This document shows positions 8,815-20,080 of a DNA stretch of 40,662 nt, piece after piece; within the stretch, counting starts at the first letter, position 1, and every line of letters begins with the position of its first letter. Location of the stretch: the NCBI GenBank assembly GCA_017462565.1, contig JAFTQW010000015.1:80109-120770 (forward strand). Direction: 5' to 3'. The notes below the pieces were generated by a model. That model did not search any database, was not told where the DNA came from, and saw only the letters and a list, made by a program, of their open reading frames with translations. The DNA comes from Ruminococcus sp. (GTDB lineage: Bacteria; Bacillota; Clostridia; Oscillospirales; Ruminococcaceae). The translations under genes and the position numbers were made by a program.

Positions 8815-9893
8815 CAGTCAAAATATCCTTTAGCTGCAAGAAGCTCGGCAAGAAGGACTCCGCCGCCTGCTGCGCCTCTGAGAGTATTGTGAGAGAGACA
8901 AACGAATTTGTAGTCATACTGTGTATCTTCACGAAGACGTCCTGTTGAAACAGCCATACCGTTTTCAAGATTTCTGTCAAGCTTAGCCTGTGGACGGTTA
9001 TCCTCTTCAAAATAGTGAATGAACTGCTTTGGTGCGCTTGGAAGCTCAAGCTCCTGCGGAACGCCCTTGAAGTCAGCCCAGAGCTGAAGGATCTCTTCCT
9101 TAGAGGGCTTGTTCTCAAAGCTTACGAAAACAGCGGCAGTATGACCGTCGGAAACAGGAACTCTTAAACACTGAGTTGTGATTGAAGGAGTTGAAGCCTT
9201 AACGATTTCATTGCCTTCGATTGTTCCCCATACTTTAAGCGGCTCCTGTTCGGATTTTTCTTCTTCTCCGCCGATGAACGGAATGAGGTTATCGACCATT
9301 TCAGGCCATGTTTCAAAGTTCTTTCCTGCGCCTGAAATAGCCTGATAAGTACAAGCGAGAACATTTTTCAGACCGAATTTTCTGAGCGGATGAAGTGCAG
9401 GAACATAGCTCTGAATAGAGCAGTTTGACTTAACTGCGATAAAGCCTTTTTTAGTGCCGAGACGTTCACGCTGAGCCTTGATGATTTCGATATGATCGGG
9501 ATTTATCTCCGGAACTACCATAGGAACATCGGGAGTAAAACGATGAGCGGAGTTATTGGAAACGATAGGACATTCAGCTTTTGCATAAGCCTCTTCAAGA
9601 GCTTTTATCTCGTCCTTTTTCATGTCAACAGCGCAGAAGCAGAAGTCAACCATTCCTGCGATCTTTTCGATATCGGCAGTTGCGTCGAGAAGCTTCATAT
9701 CTTTCATTGATTCCGGCATAGGAACAGACATCTTCCAGCGTCCTCCGGCAGCTTCTTCATAAGTCTGACCTGCGCTTCTCGGGGAAGCTGCAAGAACCTT
9801 TACTTTGAACCACGGATGATTTTCGAGAAGAGTTGCAAACCTCTGACCAACCATACCTGTTGCGCCGATAATACCTACGTTATACTGTTTCAT
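8814..9893 (-). CDS. asd: Aspartate-semialdehyde dehydrogenase
   Basis: A 359-residue enzyme that reduces aspartyl phosphate to aspartate semialdehyde with NADPH. The N-terminal Rossmann motif GATGMVGQRF, the catalytic Cys at about 158 in VKSNCSIQ, and the catalytic His at about 251 in VSDGHTA are all present. Length and the SNCS motif resemble the archaeal/fungal-type Asd more than the Gram-negative type. The start at 9893 follows AAGGAG. It is the first gene after the lysine riboswitch and terminator, so lysine should cut its expression. The downstream GNAT start overlaps its stop by one base. Confidence 0.96.
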   Translation of the reverse strand: MKQYNVGIIGATGMVGQRFATLLENHPWFKVKVLAASPRSAGQTYEEAAGGRWKMSVPMPESMKDMKLLDATADIEKIAGMVDFCFCAVDMKKDEIKALEEAYAKAECPIVSNNSAHRFTPDVPMVVPEINPDHIEIIKAQRERLGTKKGFIAVKSNCSIQSYVPALHPLRKFGLKNVLACTYQAISGAGKNFETWPEMVDNLIPFIGGEEEKSEQEPLKVWGTIEGNEIVKASTPSITTQCLRVPVSDGHTAAVFVSFENKPSKEEILQLWADFKGVPQELELPSAPKQFIHYFEEDNRPQAKLDRNLENGMAVSTGRLREDTQYDYKFVCLSHNTLRGAAGGGVLLAELLAAKGYFD

Positions 9894-9931
9894 ATTGATT
9901 TCTCCTTAGAAAAAATTTTTCAGAAAATAAC

Positions 9932-9953
9932 AAAAACCGGTTGCAAACCGGCT
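9932..9953 (-). terminator. Riboswitch-linked intrinsic terminator
   Basis: On the minus strand a 6-7 bp stem (GCCGGTT, loop TGC, AACCGGT) is followed directly by a run of Ts. It lies between the lysine aptamer and asd, where a transcriptional lysine switch places its expression platform. Confidence 0.85.
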
Positions 9954-9984
9954 CATCATACGTTATAATAGAAATGTTGACATA

Positions 9985-10172
9985 GCAGACAAGCTGTATG
10001 CCGATAGCTCTCCATCATAAAGTGAATGATGACAGTCACAAACCTATTAAGCCTGTGACCAGAACTGAGTTTACCAAAAACAGTTCTTCGGCGGCATTGC
10101 CTTTCACCATTCACCATAGGAGCGGTAATCCCGTGAATAGCTACTCATCGCAGCCGCACCTCTACCTGTATA
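9985..10172 (-). promoter_or_regulatory. Lysine riboswitch (L box)
   Basis: The minus strand carries the conserved L-box blocks in order: AGGTAGAGGTGCGG near 10168-10155, a GATGAGTAG segment, GGTGAAAGGC then GCCGCCGAAG near 10108-10086, paired arms forming the long outer helices, and TGGAGAGCTATCGG near 10015-10001. Spacing and order match the lysine aptamer. It lies between a consensus promoter and a terminator ahead of asd and the dap genes, so bound lysine should favour termination. Aptamer ends are approximate. No other aptamer class fits these blocks. Confidence 0.95.
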
Positions 10173-10178
10173 TTTACT

Positions 10179-10207
10179 ATAATATCACTTAATTTTTCTT
10201 ATGTCAA
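10179..10207 (-). promoter_or_regulatory. Sigma-A promoter of the lysine operon
   Basis: TTGACA (10207-10202) and TATTAT (10184-10179) are separated by 17 bases on the minus strand, placing the transcription start about 10172, at the 5' edge of the lysine aptamer. Confidence 0.88.
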
Positions 10208-10313
10208 TACTTTTTGAAAAAAATTTGCAGTAATGTGTGTTTTCCGGCATATAACGGCGATTCTGTTTTTCTTAACCTTGGCGAAAGAATGCTTACTCTA
10301 TTGGGCGCAGACC

Positions 10314-10419
10314 TGATTTTCTGAAATTTCTTTGAGAAATTTCAGAAAATCAATATCGGGTTTCCAAAGGGGATGTACTCCCCTTTGGCAGAGGGTTTAA
10401 GGGAGACAGCGTCTCCCTT
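10314..10419. repeat. Dispersed palindromic repeat R1 with adjacent perfect hairpin
   Basis: Three stem-loops in a row. First a perfect 18-bp AT-rich stem (10314-10331 with 10335-10352, loop TTG). Five bases later comes the conserved repeat, opening with GGGTTTCC and forming CCAAAGGGG/CCCCTTTGG (10364-10388). Then AAGGGAGAC/GTCTCCCTT (10399-10419). Related sequences occur at 12409-12902, 27674-27838 and 31290-31398. It lies in the queA leader, about 25 bases before the queA start, so its stem may affect queA expression. There is no T run, so it is not an ordinary terminator. The gene-free stretch 10208-10313 shows nothing else I can name. Confidence 0.85.
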
Positions 10420-10445
10420 GCATTGCCGGAGAAAGGAGATAAAAT

Positions 10446-11477
10446 ATGGAATTATTAAAATCAGATTTTTATTATGATCTGCCGGAGGAGCTTATTGCCC
10501 AGACTCCTGTTGAGCCGAGAAATTCGTCAAGGATGATGTGCGTGAACAGGAAAACGGGTGAAATAAGTCACGACCGTTTCTATAATCTATGCGATAAGCT
10601 CAAAAAGGGTGACCTTCTCGTCATGAACGATTCAAGAGTTATTCCGGCGAGACTTTACGGCGAAAAAATCGGTAATCAGACCTTCATTGAGTTCTTTCTT
10701 CTTGAACAGAAGGGCGATAAGATATGGGAGATAATCTGCCGTCCCGGAAAAAAGGCGAAGGTCGGAACACGTTTCAGCTTCGGAGGAGGAAGGCTTGTCG
10801 CCGAGGTCATTGAGGTAAAAGACGACGGAAACCGTATCGTGAAATTTGAGTGCGAGGGGAATTTTTTCACGGCTCTTGACGATGTCGGACGGATGCCGCT
10901 TCCACCCTATATCACGGCAAAGCTTGAGGATAAGGAACGCTATCAGACCGTTTATTCAAAAGAGCTTGGTTCGGCGGCAGCTCCTACAGCCGGACTTCAT
11001 TTTACTCCCGATCAGCTTGCGGAGCTTCGTGAGCGAGGGATAAAAACAGCGTTTGTAACGCTTCATGTCGGACTTGGAACTTTTCGTCCGGTAAAGGAAG
11101 ATAATGTTCTCAACCATAAAATGCACAGCGAGCATTATCATCTCCCGAAAGAAACAGCCGATCTCATAAATGAAACAAAGTTAAGCGGCGGAAGAGTTAT
11201 AGCGGTCGGAACGACCACCTGCCGTACTCTTGAAAGCGTTGCTACCTTTTACAATGAAATTGCCGAGCATGACGGCTACACGGATATTTTCATTTATCCC
11301 GGCTATGAGTTCAAGTGCATCGACGGTCTTATAACTAATTTCCATTTGCCGGAGAGTACTCTCATAATGCTTGTTTCAGCGTTCATGGGCTATGATAATA
11401 CTATGAATGCTTACAAGACAGCCGTTGAGGAGCGTTACCGCTTCTTCAGTTTCGGCGATTGTATGTGCATTCTGTAA
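10446..11477 (+). CDS. queA: tRNA preQ1(34) S-adenosylmethionine ribosyltransferase-isomerase
   Basis: A 343-residue QueA, which transfers and isomerises the ribosyl group of S-adenosylmethionine onto preQ1 in the tRNA wobble base to give epoxyqueuosine. Family blocks are clear: N-terminal [19 protein letters not shown], then [17 protein letters not shown], the [13 protein letters not shown] signature, [12 protein letters not shown], and the end [16 protein letters not shown]. Length is typical (340-360). GAAAGGAG precedes the start at 10446. The tgt gene of the same pathway lies 1.4 kb downstream, with a PAS membrane protein and a repeat structure inserted between. Confidence 0.97.
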   Translation: MELLKSDFYYDLPEELIAQTPVEPRNSSRMMCVNRKTGEISHDRFYNLCDKLKKGDLLVMNDSRVIPARLYGEKIGNQTFIEFFLLEQKGDKIWEIICRPGKKAKVGTRFSFGGGRLVAEVIEVKDDGNRIVKFECEGNFFTALDDVGRMPLPPYITAKLEDKERYQTVYSKELGSAAAPTAGLHFTPDQLAELRERGIKTAFVTLHVGLGTFRPVKEDNVLNHKMHSEHYHLPKETADLINETKLSGGRVIAVGTTTCRTLESVATFYNEIAEHDGYTDIFIYPGYEFKCIDGLITNFHLPESTLIMLVSAFMGYDNTMNAYKTAVEERYRFFSFGDCMCIL

Positions 11478-11486
11478 GGAGTGAGT

Positions 11487-12408
11487 ATGGATACAGACAA
11501 AGAAAAAGCCGTTCGGAAACAGCTTCGTACAGACTTTATTATTTCTTTAGCCGCCGGAATGATACTGCTTGGAATGGGAATATTTGCAATTATCGTATGC
11601 ATAAGCTATTCCTCTTTTGCATCAGAAATCGGATTGCCTATTAAATTTGAACAAATAACAGGTTTTCCGCTTTTTGACATATTCGGATATTTGGCACAAT
11701 CCATGTTTGCCTTTCTGATTCTGGGTATGTATGGATTTTTTCCGGGATTAAGCGGAGCTGTCATTATTCTGAGAAGCAATATCATGAGGCTGTTTAAAAA
11801 TAAATTTGCTGATGAATCTGCTTATTATCGCTGGTCAGCAAGAATGAGCGTTGTCGACTTGTGTATCGTTATTGTGAATGTTGTTTCTACCATAGGATTC
11901 ATGCAGCTTGGAATATATCCGTTTATATACACAACTGTGAATATTATGCTTGCTGTGGTAATGACTGCAAATAAAGTGGTAATGATGGTAAATGAAATAA
12001 AAAGTTCACAATTGAAAAAGAAAAATGACGAGGAGTATCTTATGAAAATTTCAGCTTTATTCAAAAGTATTGTCGATTCGGATATCGCACCGATAGTTAT
12101 CTGCGAGACGGATCATAAAATCGTTTATATGAATCCTGCGGCAGTTGAACGTTATGCCAAAAGGGGAGGAGCAAACCTTATCGGGAAGTCGCTTCTGGAT
12201 TGTCACAATGATGAATCCAATGAAAAAATCAAGTCCATAGTGGCATGGTTTGAAGAAAGTCCGGAGAATAACAGGATCTTCACTTTCCATAATCTTAAGG
12301 AGAACAAGGATGTTTATATGATAGCTCTCCGTGACGACCACAATATACTTATCGGATATTATGAAAAGCATGAATACCGTACCCCGGAATCGGATTTGAC
12401 TAATATCA

Positions 12409-12425
<17 letters not shown>
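11487..12425 (+). CDS. Membrane protein with C-terminal PAS domain
   Basis: 312 residues from the ATG at 11487. An in-frame GTG at 11481 is rejected because it overlaps the AAGGAG site that serves the ATG. The N-terminal half has about four hydrophobic segments (residues about 20-40, 58-85, 118-138 and 145-165). A short charged linker then leads to a PAS domain at about 190-300 with DSDIAPIVICETDHKIVYMNPAA, GKSLLDCHNDESNEKI and DVYMIALRDDHNILIGYYEKHEYR. This PAS subclass is common in Clostridia, often attached to membrane or response modules; no output domain is seen here, so it may be a sensor subunit acting through a partner. The last few codons and the stop lie inside palindromic repeat R2, so the original C-terminus may have been replaced. 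Confidence 0.85.
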
Positions 12426-14057
<1,632 letters not shown>

Positions 14058-14070
14058 GAGATGATTTTTA

Positions 14071-14718
14071 ATGAAAACAGCAATTTTTGACCTTGACGGT
14101 ACTATTGCCGATACGCTTGCCGATCTTGCGGACGCTGTAAATTATGCTCTGGATAAGCTGGGGTATCCTGTTCATCCATATGAGAGTTTCAATCAATTTG
14201 TCGGCAACGGAGTTCAGAAGCTCTGCTATCGTGCGCTTCCTGATGACAAAAAAGATGAAACCGAAAATCTTGTCGGGCTTTTCAGCGAATATTACAACGA
14301 GCATTTTCTTGATAAAACTGTGCTTTATAAAGGCATGAGCGAAACTATACATAAGCTGGGATCTTTCGGAATCAGGCTTGCGGTTGCAACGAATAAGCCG
14401 CAGGATTTTGCAAGAAAAATTGTCGATGCGCTTCTTCCGGATGTTGAGTTTATATCGGTTCTCGGAGGATGCAGTGAAAGACCGAAAAAGCCTGATACAG
14501 CTATAATTCGTGAGATACTCGAACGGCTTCCCATTGAGGATAATCAGGTTTTTATGATAGGCGACAGCAATGTTGATATTCAGACGGCAAAAAATTCAGG
14601 AATTATCTCTATCGGCTGTATATGGGGATTTCGTGGACGTGAAGAGCTTGAATCCGAGGGAGCGGACTACATCGCCGAAACTCCCGGGGATATAGCAAAA
14701 ATAATTCTTGAATGTTAA
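14071..14718 (+). CDS. gph: HAD-family phosphoglycolate phosphatase-like hydrolase
   Basis: A 215-residue HAD hydrolase with a helical cap. Motif I FDLDGTIADT places the nucleophile Asp at residue 7 and the acid/base Asp at 9; motif II is VATNKP; the Lys motif is GCSERPKKPD; motif III is MIGDSNVDIQTAKNSG. This matches the Gph/PGMB branch, which removes phosphate from phosphoglycolate or similar small phosphosugars. The substrate cannot be fixed from sequence, so the symbol is a family label. It follows tgt by 13 bases and precedes the SUFU gene by 12, so the three probably share a transcript. Confidence 0.88.
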   Translation: MKTAIFDLDGTIADTLADLADAVNYALDKLGYPVHPYESFNQFVGNGVQKLCYRALPDDKKDETENLVGLFSEYYNEHFLDKTVLYKGMSETIHKLGSFGIRLAVATNKPQDFARKIVDALLPDVEFISVLGGCSERPKKPDTAIIREILERLPIEDNQVFMIGDSNVDIQTAKNSGIISIGCIWGFRGREELESEGADYIAETPGDIAKIILEC

Positions 14719-14730
14719 AGGAGCGATATT

Positions 14731-15867
14731 ATGAGCAGAAAGAAAAAAAACGAATTCGAGCCGGAGCTTTATACGGAAGAACAGCTTGATGCGATAGATC
14801 AGCATATAGTTCAGCATTTCGGTGAATATAAAAATGTTTTTCACGAACTTGTTTCACCCGATGTCCATATTGATATCTGCATTATCGAGCCTGATGAAGA
14901 GTGCGATTATTATACTCTTGTCACAATGGGGGCAGGAGCGCATAAAATGAATGTTCCCGAAAAGCTCGCAGGGCAGGGACTTGAACGTGCGGAACTTGTC
15001 ATCTGTCTGCCGTCCGACTGGAATATAAACAGTTCGGATGAAAAAGACTACTGGCCGATAAGACTTCTCAAGGATATAGCGAGACTGCCAATCAATTCCG
15101 ATACATGGATAGGTTGGGGACATTCTGTTGAAAATCAGGAACCCTTTGCCGAAAATACAGAGCTTTGCGGAACGCTTATCCTTTCTCCGCCTTTTGGAGA
15201 GGATTGCTGCGTCTGCGTTATGCCTGACGGCGAGGAAGTCAATTTCTATCAGCTTATCCCCATTTATCAGGACGAAATGGACTTCAAGATAGAACGTGGA
15301 ACAGATGAGCTGCTTGATATGTTCGATAATGAGTTAAGTCCGATTATCGAGCCTGGCCGCGAGCCTTGTGTAAGACGTGTTGATTATACCATAGTGGACA
15401 GAGAAGAATGGCACGTTGGCTCGATAAGGGAGAAAAATCTCTCCGTCGACGAGATAACGGGATATAATCATATGGCGATATATCTTCGCTGGGCGATTGA
15501 AAACGACTTGATGTGCGTGAATTTCAATGAAGCGTTTTCGGATACTGTTAAGGCGGTCAGATCCGGAAAAAACACCGATCTGCGTGAATTTATCCGTGAC
15601 GAGCTGGAGGGAAAGCTTTTCCGTGAGATGTTCAATGAAGAGGGCGAAACGTTTGCTGAATTTTATTATAATCACGAAAATGATTACGGCGAACCTTGCT
15701 ATCCATGCGATGTAGACGATCATGCGCTGAAATATTTCGGAGAGGAACGCTATAATTCGGACGAGTTTCAGGATGAAGCTTATCTTTTCGTACCATTTGA
15801 CGAGGATTATTACAACGCCATGAAAGAGTATATCGAGCATTATTATGCTGAATTCAGGAATAAATGA
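14731..15867 (+). CDS. Suppressor-of-fused (SUFU) domain protein with extra C-terminal domain
   Basis: A 378-residue acidic cytosolic protein. Residues about 35-200 match the bacterial SUFU domain: VSPDVHIDICIIEPDEECDY, TLVTMGAGAHKMNVP, ERAELVICLPSDW, then WPIRLLKDIARLP and a region around TLILSPPFGEDC. The remaining 170 residues (YNHMAIYLRWAIENDLMCVNF, later CYPCDVDDHALKYF) form a separate domain I cannot name. SUFU domains in bacteria are often found as immunity proteins of polymorphic toxin systems, but no toxin gene is adjacent here. The start has AAGGAG 9 bases upstream. It is the last gene before the secA promoter. Confidence 0.82.
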   Translation: MSRKKKNEFEPELYTEEQLDAIDQHIVQHFGEYKNVFHELVSPDVHIDICIIEPDEECDYYTLVTMGAGAHKMNVPEKLAGQGLERAELVICLPSDWNINSSDEKDYWPIRLLKDIARLPINSDTWIGWGHSVENQEPFAENTELCGTLILSPPFGEDCCVCVMPDGEEVNFYQLIPIYQDEMDFKIERGTDELLDMFDNELSPIIEPGREPCVRRVDYTIVDREEWHVGSIREKNLSVDEITGYNHMAIYLRWAIENDLMCVNFNEAFSDTVKAVRSGKNTDLREFIRDELEGKLFREMFNEEGETFAEFYYNHENDYGEPCYPCDVDDHALKYFGEERYNSDEFQDEAYLFVPFDEDYYNAMKEYIEHYYAEFRNK

Positions 15868-15898
15868 TTGATTTGAAGAAACAAATATTTTATAAGTA

Positions 15899-15927
15899 TT
15901 GACAATCGGTCGGATTTGGTGTAAAAT
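15899..15927 (+). promoter_or_regulatory. Sigma-A promoter of secA
   Basis: TTGACA at 15899-15904 and TAAAAT at 15922-15927 with 17 bases between. The leader to secA is about 145 bases and holds no stem I would call a riboswitch. Confidence 0.8.
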
Positions 15928-16078
15928 ATAATATGTGTATTTATATCATGAGTACTAAATAATCATGACAGCAGTATCTTCTTTTTTGTACATAACGGTG
16001 ACAGTGTCCTCCCTTATAAATACTGGAAAAAGCAAATAATGCTGTTCATGTAAAAGAATTGTAAAGGCGGTATAATAA

Positions 16079-18838
16079 ATGGGTTTATTCAAAGGAATTT
16101 TCGGTGCAAACGGCTATAGTAACCGTGAACTGAAGCGTATCGAGCCTATTAAAAATAAAGTTCTCGAACTGGACGAAGAGTATCAGAAGCTTTCAGACGC
16201 TGAACTGAAGGCAAAAACTGTTGAATTCAAGGAAAGACTTGAAGACGGAGAAACTCTCGACGATATCCTGCCGGAGGCTCTTGCAACTGTCAGAGAAGCC
16301 GCATGGCGAGTTCTTGAGAAAAAACCATATCCGGTTCAGATCATCGGAGCTATTGTTCTTCATCAGGGACGTATCGCCGAAATGAAAACCGGTGAAGGTA
16401 AAACTCTCGTTGCCTGCGTTGCTTCATATCTTAATGCTCTTTCAGGTAAGGGTGTTCACGTTGTTACGGTAAACGACTATCTTGCAAAAACTCAGGCAGA
16501 GGAAATGGGAAAGGTTCATCGCTGGCTGGGTCTTACGGTCGGCTGTATTCTTCATGGACTTAACAACGACGAGCGCCGTGCAGCATATAACTGCGACGTA
16601 ACATATGCTACCAATAATGAGCTTGGATTCGATTATCTTCGTGACAACATGGTTACTCATAAAGAAGAGCGTGTTCAGCGTGTTCCGAACTTCGCTATCG
16701 TCGACGAGGTTGACTCAATTTTGATTGACGAAGCAAGAACTCCGCTTATTATTTCCGGAAGAGGCGATAAATCTACAGAGCTTTATTCTATCGTAGACCG
16801 TTTCGCTAAAACTCTTACATCAACTACTGTCGTTGAAATGGACGATAAGGTCGATCAGGACGCTATTAACGAAACTGCCGACTATATCATAGACGAAAAA
16901 GCAAAAACTGCTACTATCACTCAGCGAGGAGTTAAAAAGGCTGAAAAGGCATTTAATGTCGATAACCTTATGGATTCTGAAAATATGACGCTTCTTCATC
17001 ATATTAATCAGGCTATTAAGGCTAACGGTGTTATGAGAAACGATATTGACTACGTTGTTAAGGACGGCGAGATCATTATCGTTGATGAATTCACAGGCCG
17101 TCTTATGATGGGAAGACGTTTCAACGACGGTCTGCATCAGGCTATCGAGGCTAAAGAGGGCGTTAAGATAAAGAGCGAATCAAGGACTCTTGCAACTATA
17201 ACATTCCAGAATTTCTTCCGTCTTTACCAAAAGCTTTCCGGCATGACCGGTACTGCTATGACGGAAGAAGGCGAATTCAAGGAGATCTACAAACTTGATG
17301 TTATCTCTATCCCGACAAATAAGCCTGTTATCCGTATAGATCATAACGATCAGGTTTACAGCTCGGAAAAGGGCAAGTATTCGGCAATTATTGATAAGAT
17401 AATTGAGTGTCACGATAAAGGTCAGCCTATCCTTGTAGGTACGGTTTCTATCGAAAAGTCGGAGCTTCTCTCCGCCATGCTCAAAAGAAAAGGCATCAAG
17501 CACGAAGTCCTCAATGCTAAACAGCACGCTAAGGAAGCCGAGATCGTTGCTCAGGCAGGTAAATACGGCGCTGTAACTATCGCTACAAATATGGCCGGAC
17601 GTGGTACTGATATCATGCTCGGCGGTAACGCTGAGTTTCTTGCAAAGGCTGAAATGAGAAAGCGTGAAATGTCCGAAGAGCTTATCAACGAAGCTATCGG
17701 TTTCGCAGATACAGACAATCAGGAGGTTCTTGCCGCAAGAAAGCTCTACCGTGAGCTTTATGATAAATTCAACGCTGAAGTCAAGGAGAAGGCTGTTAAG
17801 GTCAAGGAAGCCGGCGGACTTTACATTCTCGGTACAGAGCGTCATGAATCAAGACGTATCGACAATCAGCTCCGTGGACGTTCCGGACGTCAGGGCGACG
17901 AGGGTGAAAGCTGTTTCTTCCTTTCAGTTGAAGACGATCTTATGAGAATTTTTGCAGGCGAGCGTCTTGAAAATATGATGAGAACTCTCAATGTTGCAGA
18001 GGATATGCCTATCGAGAGCAAGCTCCTCACTAAAATTATTGAGTCCTCGCAGAAAAAGGTTGAGGGTAATAATTTCAGCATAAGAAAGAACGTCCTCAAT
18101 TACGATGACGTTATGAATACTCAGCGTGAGATCATATACAAACAGCGTTCACAGGTTCTCGACGGAGAAGATCTCCATGAGAGCATCCTCAACATGATGG
18201 AAGAGCTTATTTCGTCAACTGTTGATTCTTATCTTATCGACGACGATGTTAAGGACGACTGGAATATCGTTGGTCTTAAGGAACACTTCCAGGGCTGGCT
18301 TATCGGTGAAGAGGATCTTGAATTTACCGAGGAGGAGCTTGCTTCCGTTACCAAGGAAGATATCGTTAACGCTCTTAATGAAAAGGCAGGAGAAATTTAT
18401 CAGGCTAAGGAAGAAGAATACGGTACTGATATCATGCGTGAGCTGGAGCGTGTTATTCTCCTGAAAGTTGTTGATACAAAGTGGATGGCTCATATCGACG
18501 ATATGGAAGAGCTTAAAAAGGGTATCGGACTTCGTTCCTACGGACAGAAGAATCCTGTTATTGAATATCGTTACGAAGGATTTGAAATGTTTGACGCTAT
18601 GGTTGAATCTATCAGAGAAGATACAATCCGTATGCTCCTTACAGTTAAGGTTCGCAAGGACGCAATTCCGGAGCGTGAGCAGGTTGCAAAGCCGGACGCT
18701 CCTAATGCTGGAGCAGGCGACGGAAGCTTCTCAAATCAGGCACGTTCAAAGAAGATCGGAGATAACGATCCATGTCCGTGCGGAAGCGGAAAGAAGTACA
18801 AGAAGTGCTGTAAATCCAAGGATATGGCAAATAAGTAA
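16079..18838 (+). CDS. secA: Preprotein translocase ATPase SecA
   Basis: A 919-residue motor that drives unfolded preproteins through SecYEG at the membrane. Walker A is in [11 protein letters not shown] (about residues 102-112), Walker B/DEAD-type [17 protein letters not shown] follows, then the preprotein cross-linking domain, the second nucleotide-binding fold with [10 protein letters not shown] and [11 protein letters not shown], the helical scaffold, and a C-terminal zinc finger [14 protein letters not shown] Gly-rich linker precedes the zinc tail, so this is the full-length form. The start at 16079 follows AAAGGCGG. It has its own promoter and terminator and is probably monocistronic. 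Confidence 0.98.
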   Translation: MGLFKGIFGANGYSNRELKRIEPIKNKVLELDEEYQKLSDAELKAKTVEFKERLEDGETLDDILPEALATVREAAWRVLEKKPYPVQIIGAIVLHQGRIAEMKTGEGKTLVACVASYLNALSGKGVHVVTVNDYLAKTQAEEMGKVHRWLGLTVGCILHGLNNDERRAAYNCDVTYATNNELGFDYLRDNMVTHKEERVQRVPNFAIVDEVDSILIDEARTPLIISGRGDKSTELYSIVDRFAKTLTSTTVVEMDDKVDQDAINETADYIIDEKAKTATITQRGVKKAEKAFNVDNLMDSENMTLLHHINQAIKANGVMRNDIDYVVKDGEIIIVDEFTGRLMMGRRFNDGLHQAIEAKEGVKIKSESRTLATITFQNFFRLYQKLSGMTGTAMTEEGEFKEIYKLDVISIPTNKPVIRIDHNDQVYSSEKGKYSAIIDKIIECHDKGQPILVGTVSIEKSELLSAMLKRKGIKHEVLNAKQHAKEAEIVAQAGKYGAVTIATNMAGRGTDIMLGGNAEFLAKAEMRKREMSEELINEAIGFADTDNQEVLAARKLYRELYDKFNAEVKEKAVKVKEAGGLYILGTERHESRRIDNQLRGRSGRQGDEGESCFFLSVEDDLMRIFAGERLENMMRTLNVAEDMPIESKLLTKIIESSQKKVEGNNFSIRKNVLNYDDVMNTQREIIYKQRSQVLDGEDLHESILNMMEELISSTVDSYLIDDDVKDDWNIVGLKEHFQGWLIGEEDLEFTEEELASVTKEDIVNALNEKAGEIYQAKEEEYGTDIMRELERVILLKVVDTKWMAHIDDMEELKKGIGLRSYGQKNPVIEYRYEGFEMFDAMVESIREDTIRMLLTVKVRKDAIPEREQVAKPDAPNAGAGDGSFSNQARSKKIGDNDPCPCGSGKKYKKCCKSKDMANK

Positions 18839-18845
18839 TTTTCAG

Positions 18846-18871
18846 AAGGCGGATGATTTTGTCCGCCTTTT
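18846..18871 (+). terminator. Rho-independent terminator of secA
   Basis: Stem AAGGCGGA (18846-18853) with TCCGCCTT (18862-18869) around an 8-nt loop, then Ts. It lies 8 bases after the secA stop. Confidence 0.85.
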
Positions 18872-18900
18872 GCTGTAATCAGCGAAAAAAGGAGAGTATC

Positions 18901-20067
18901 ATGAAAAAATATATCATCGCCCTTGTCCTGACCGGATTGCTTGTCGGATGTTCAGACAGGGATGAAAGTACTGTTTCAAACGTAAATGAGACCACTTCCG
19001 CTCCCGAAACGACTGCGGAAACAACAACCGCGGAGGAAATAACAACAGAATCTGAATCTGTTTCAGACGGATATAATTTTAAGGTAGAAACTGACGGAAT
19101 ATTTTTTTGTGAAGGCTCAATTTGTCAGAAAATAGAGCTTGACTGCTCGGAATTTCTGGAGTCTGTGGAAAAATATGATAAAGATCCGGAGGAGTTTCTC
19201 ACAATTGCTGATTTCAATTTTGACGGCTATGACGATCTTTTTGTACCAACCAGAGTCGGAGCGCCTAACATTCCCGGAAAATATTTCTATATGAACCCGA
19301 CAAGGGATTTTAATCCTTTTGAGGAATGGGACGAACTTAATAAAATTGGTTTATTAATGAGCGTTGACAGCGAAAATCAGGTTTTGAATCTTTCCGAAAC
19401 TGGCAGTGCTGTTGATCATGAAGTTACTGTCTATAAATGGAAAACCGGAAAGCTTCATCCTTTGTCTCATGAAATTCAGTATGCCGTTTACAATCAGATT
19501 TATATTGACCATTTTGAATTTGATGACGCTGGAAAAGAAACTTTTATTAAAAGGGAACGTGCGCTGCTTGACGAAAATAATGAGTGGCTGGGTACAGAAG
19601 AAGTTGAATTTCCACACAGCTATGCTTTCAGCGTGAATGAGAACAGCGTTGAAGTTTTGCTCGACGGAGAAATCGTTCAGAATATTGAATGCGGTCATAC
19701 TCTTAGTGAAAAGAATCTGTTTTTTGAGGATTATGATTTTGACGGTTACAACGATTTGTTTATTATTAATGAAAATTTTAATGGAACTTATTACCGGTAT
19801 GTTCCTGATACAGGACTTTTTGAAAATTGGGATGAGTTAAATAAAATCGGAAAATTTATGTATACCGGAGTTTCATCCAATGTGAGCATAGGAAAAATAC
19901 TTGTGCAGGATGACGGAAACGGTCAGACTTTTATTTATAAGTGGAGTGATGAAAGTCTTATTTTGGTAGAACGCAGTGAGACTGTTATTGATGAAAATAC
20001 AAATGAATCCGTAAAAAAGTGGTATTATATTGATGAAAACGGGAACGAGGTTATCCGTGACGCATAA
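18901..20067 (+). CDS. Lipoprotein with two DFDGY repeat units (copy A)
   Basis: 388 residues from the ATG at 18901, 8 bases after AAGGAG; an upstream in-frame start at 18853 is rejected because it lies in the secA terminator. Signal peptide MKKYIIALVLTGLLVGC has lipobox LVGC, followed by a Thr/Glu-rich linker. The mature part has two units of about 50 residues, each opening DFNFDGYDDLFVP or DYDFDGYNDLFII and closing with a Tyr-rich strand then F..WDELNKIG. The acidic DxDxDG loop looks Ca-binding, like FG-GAP/VCBS or XAC2610-type repeats. Next to it is a paralogue with the same plan. The function is unknown; surface or cell-wall binding is possible. Confidence 0.85.
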   Translation: MKKYIIALVLTGLLVGCSDRDESTVSNVNETTSAPETTAETTTAEEITTESESVSDGYNFKVETDGIFFCEGSICQKIELDCSEFLESVEKYDKDPEEFLTIADFNFDGYDDLFVPTRVGAPNIPGKYFYMNPTRDFNPFEEWDELNKIGLLMSVDSENQVLNLSETGSAVDHEVTVYKWKTGKLHPLSHEIQYAVYNQIYIDHFEFDDAGKETFIKRERALLDENNEWLGTEEVEFPHSYAFSVNENSVEVLLDGEIVQNIECGHTLSEKNLFFEDYDFDGYNDLFIINENFNGTYYRYVPDTGLFENWDELNKIGKFMYTGVSSNVSIGKILVQDDGNGQTFIYKWSDESLILVERSETVIDENTNESVKKWYYIDENGNEVIRDA

Positions 20068-20080
20068 GGGAGATGAATAA

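Noticed and set aside
9998-10192. A 64-codon plus-strand frame
   Set aside because: It lies antisense to the lysine riboswitch, whose conserved blocks fully explain the sequence.
15334-15840. A 168-codon minus-strand frame inside the SUFU gene
   Set aside because: It is antisense to a convincing gene, with no start signal and no recognisable fold.
17180-17845. A 221-codon open frame on the minus strand inside secA
   Set aside because: It is a shadow of the secA reading frame with a low-complexity hydrophobic and Ser-rich translation.
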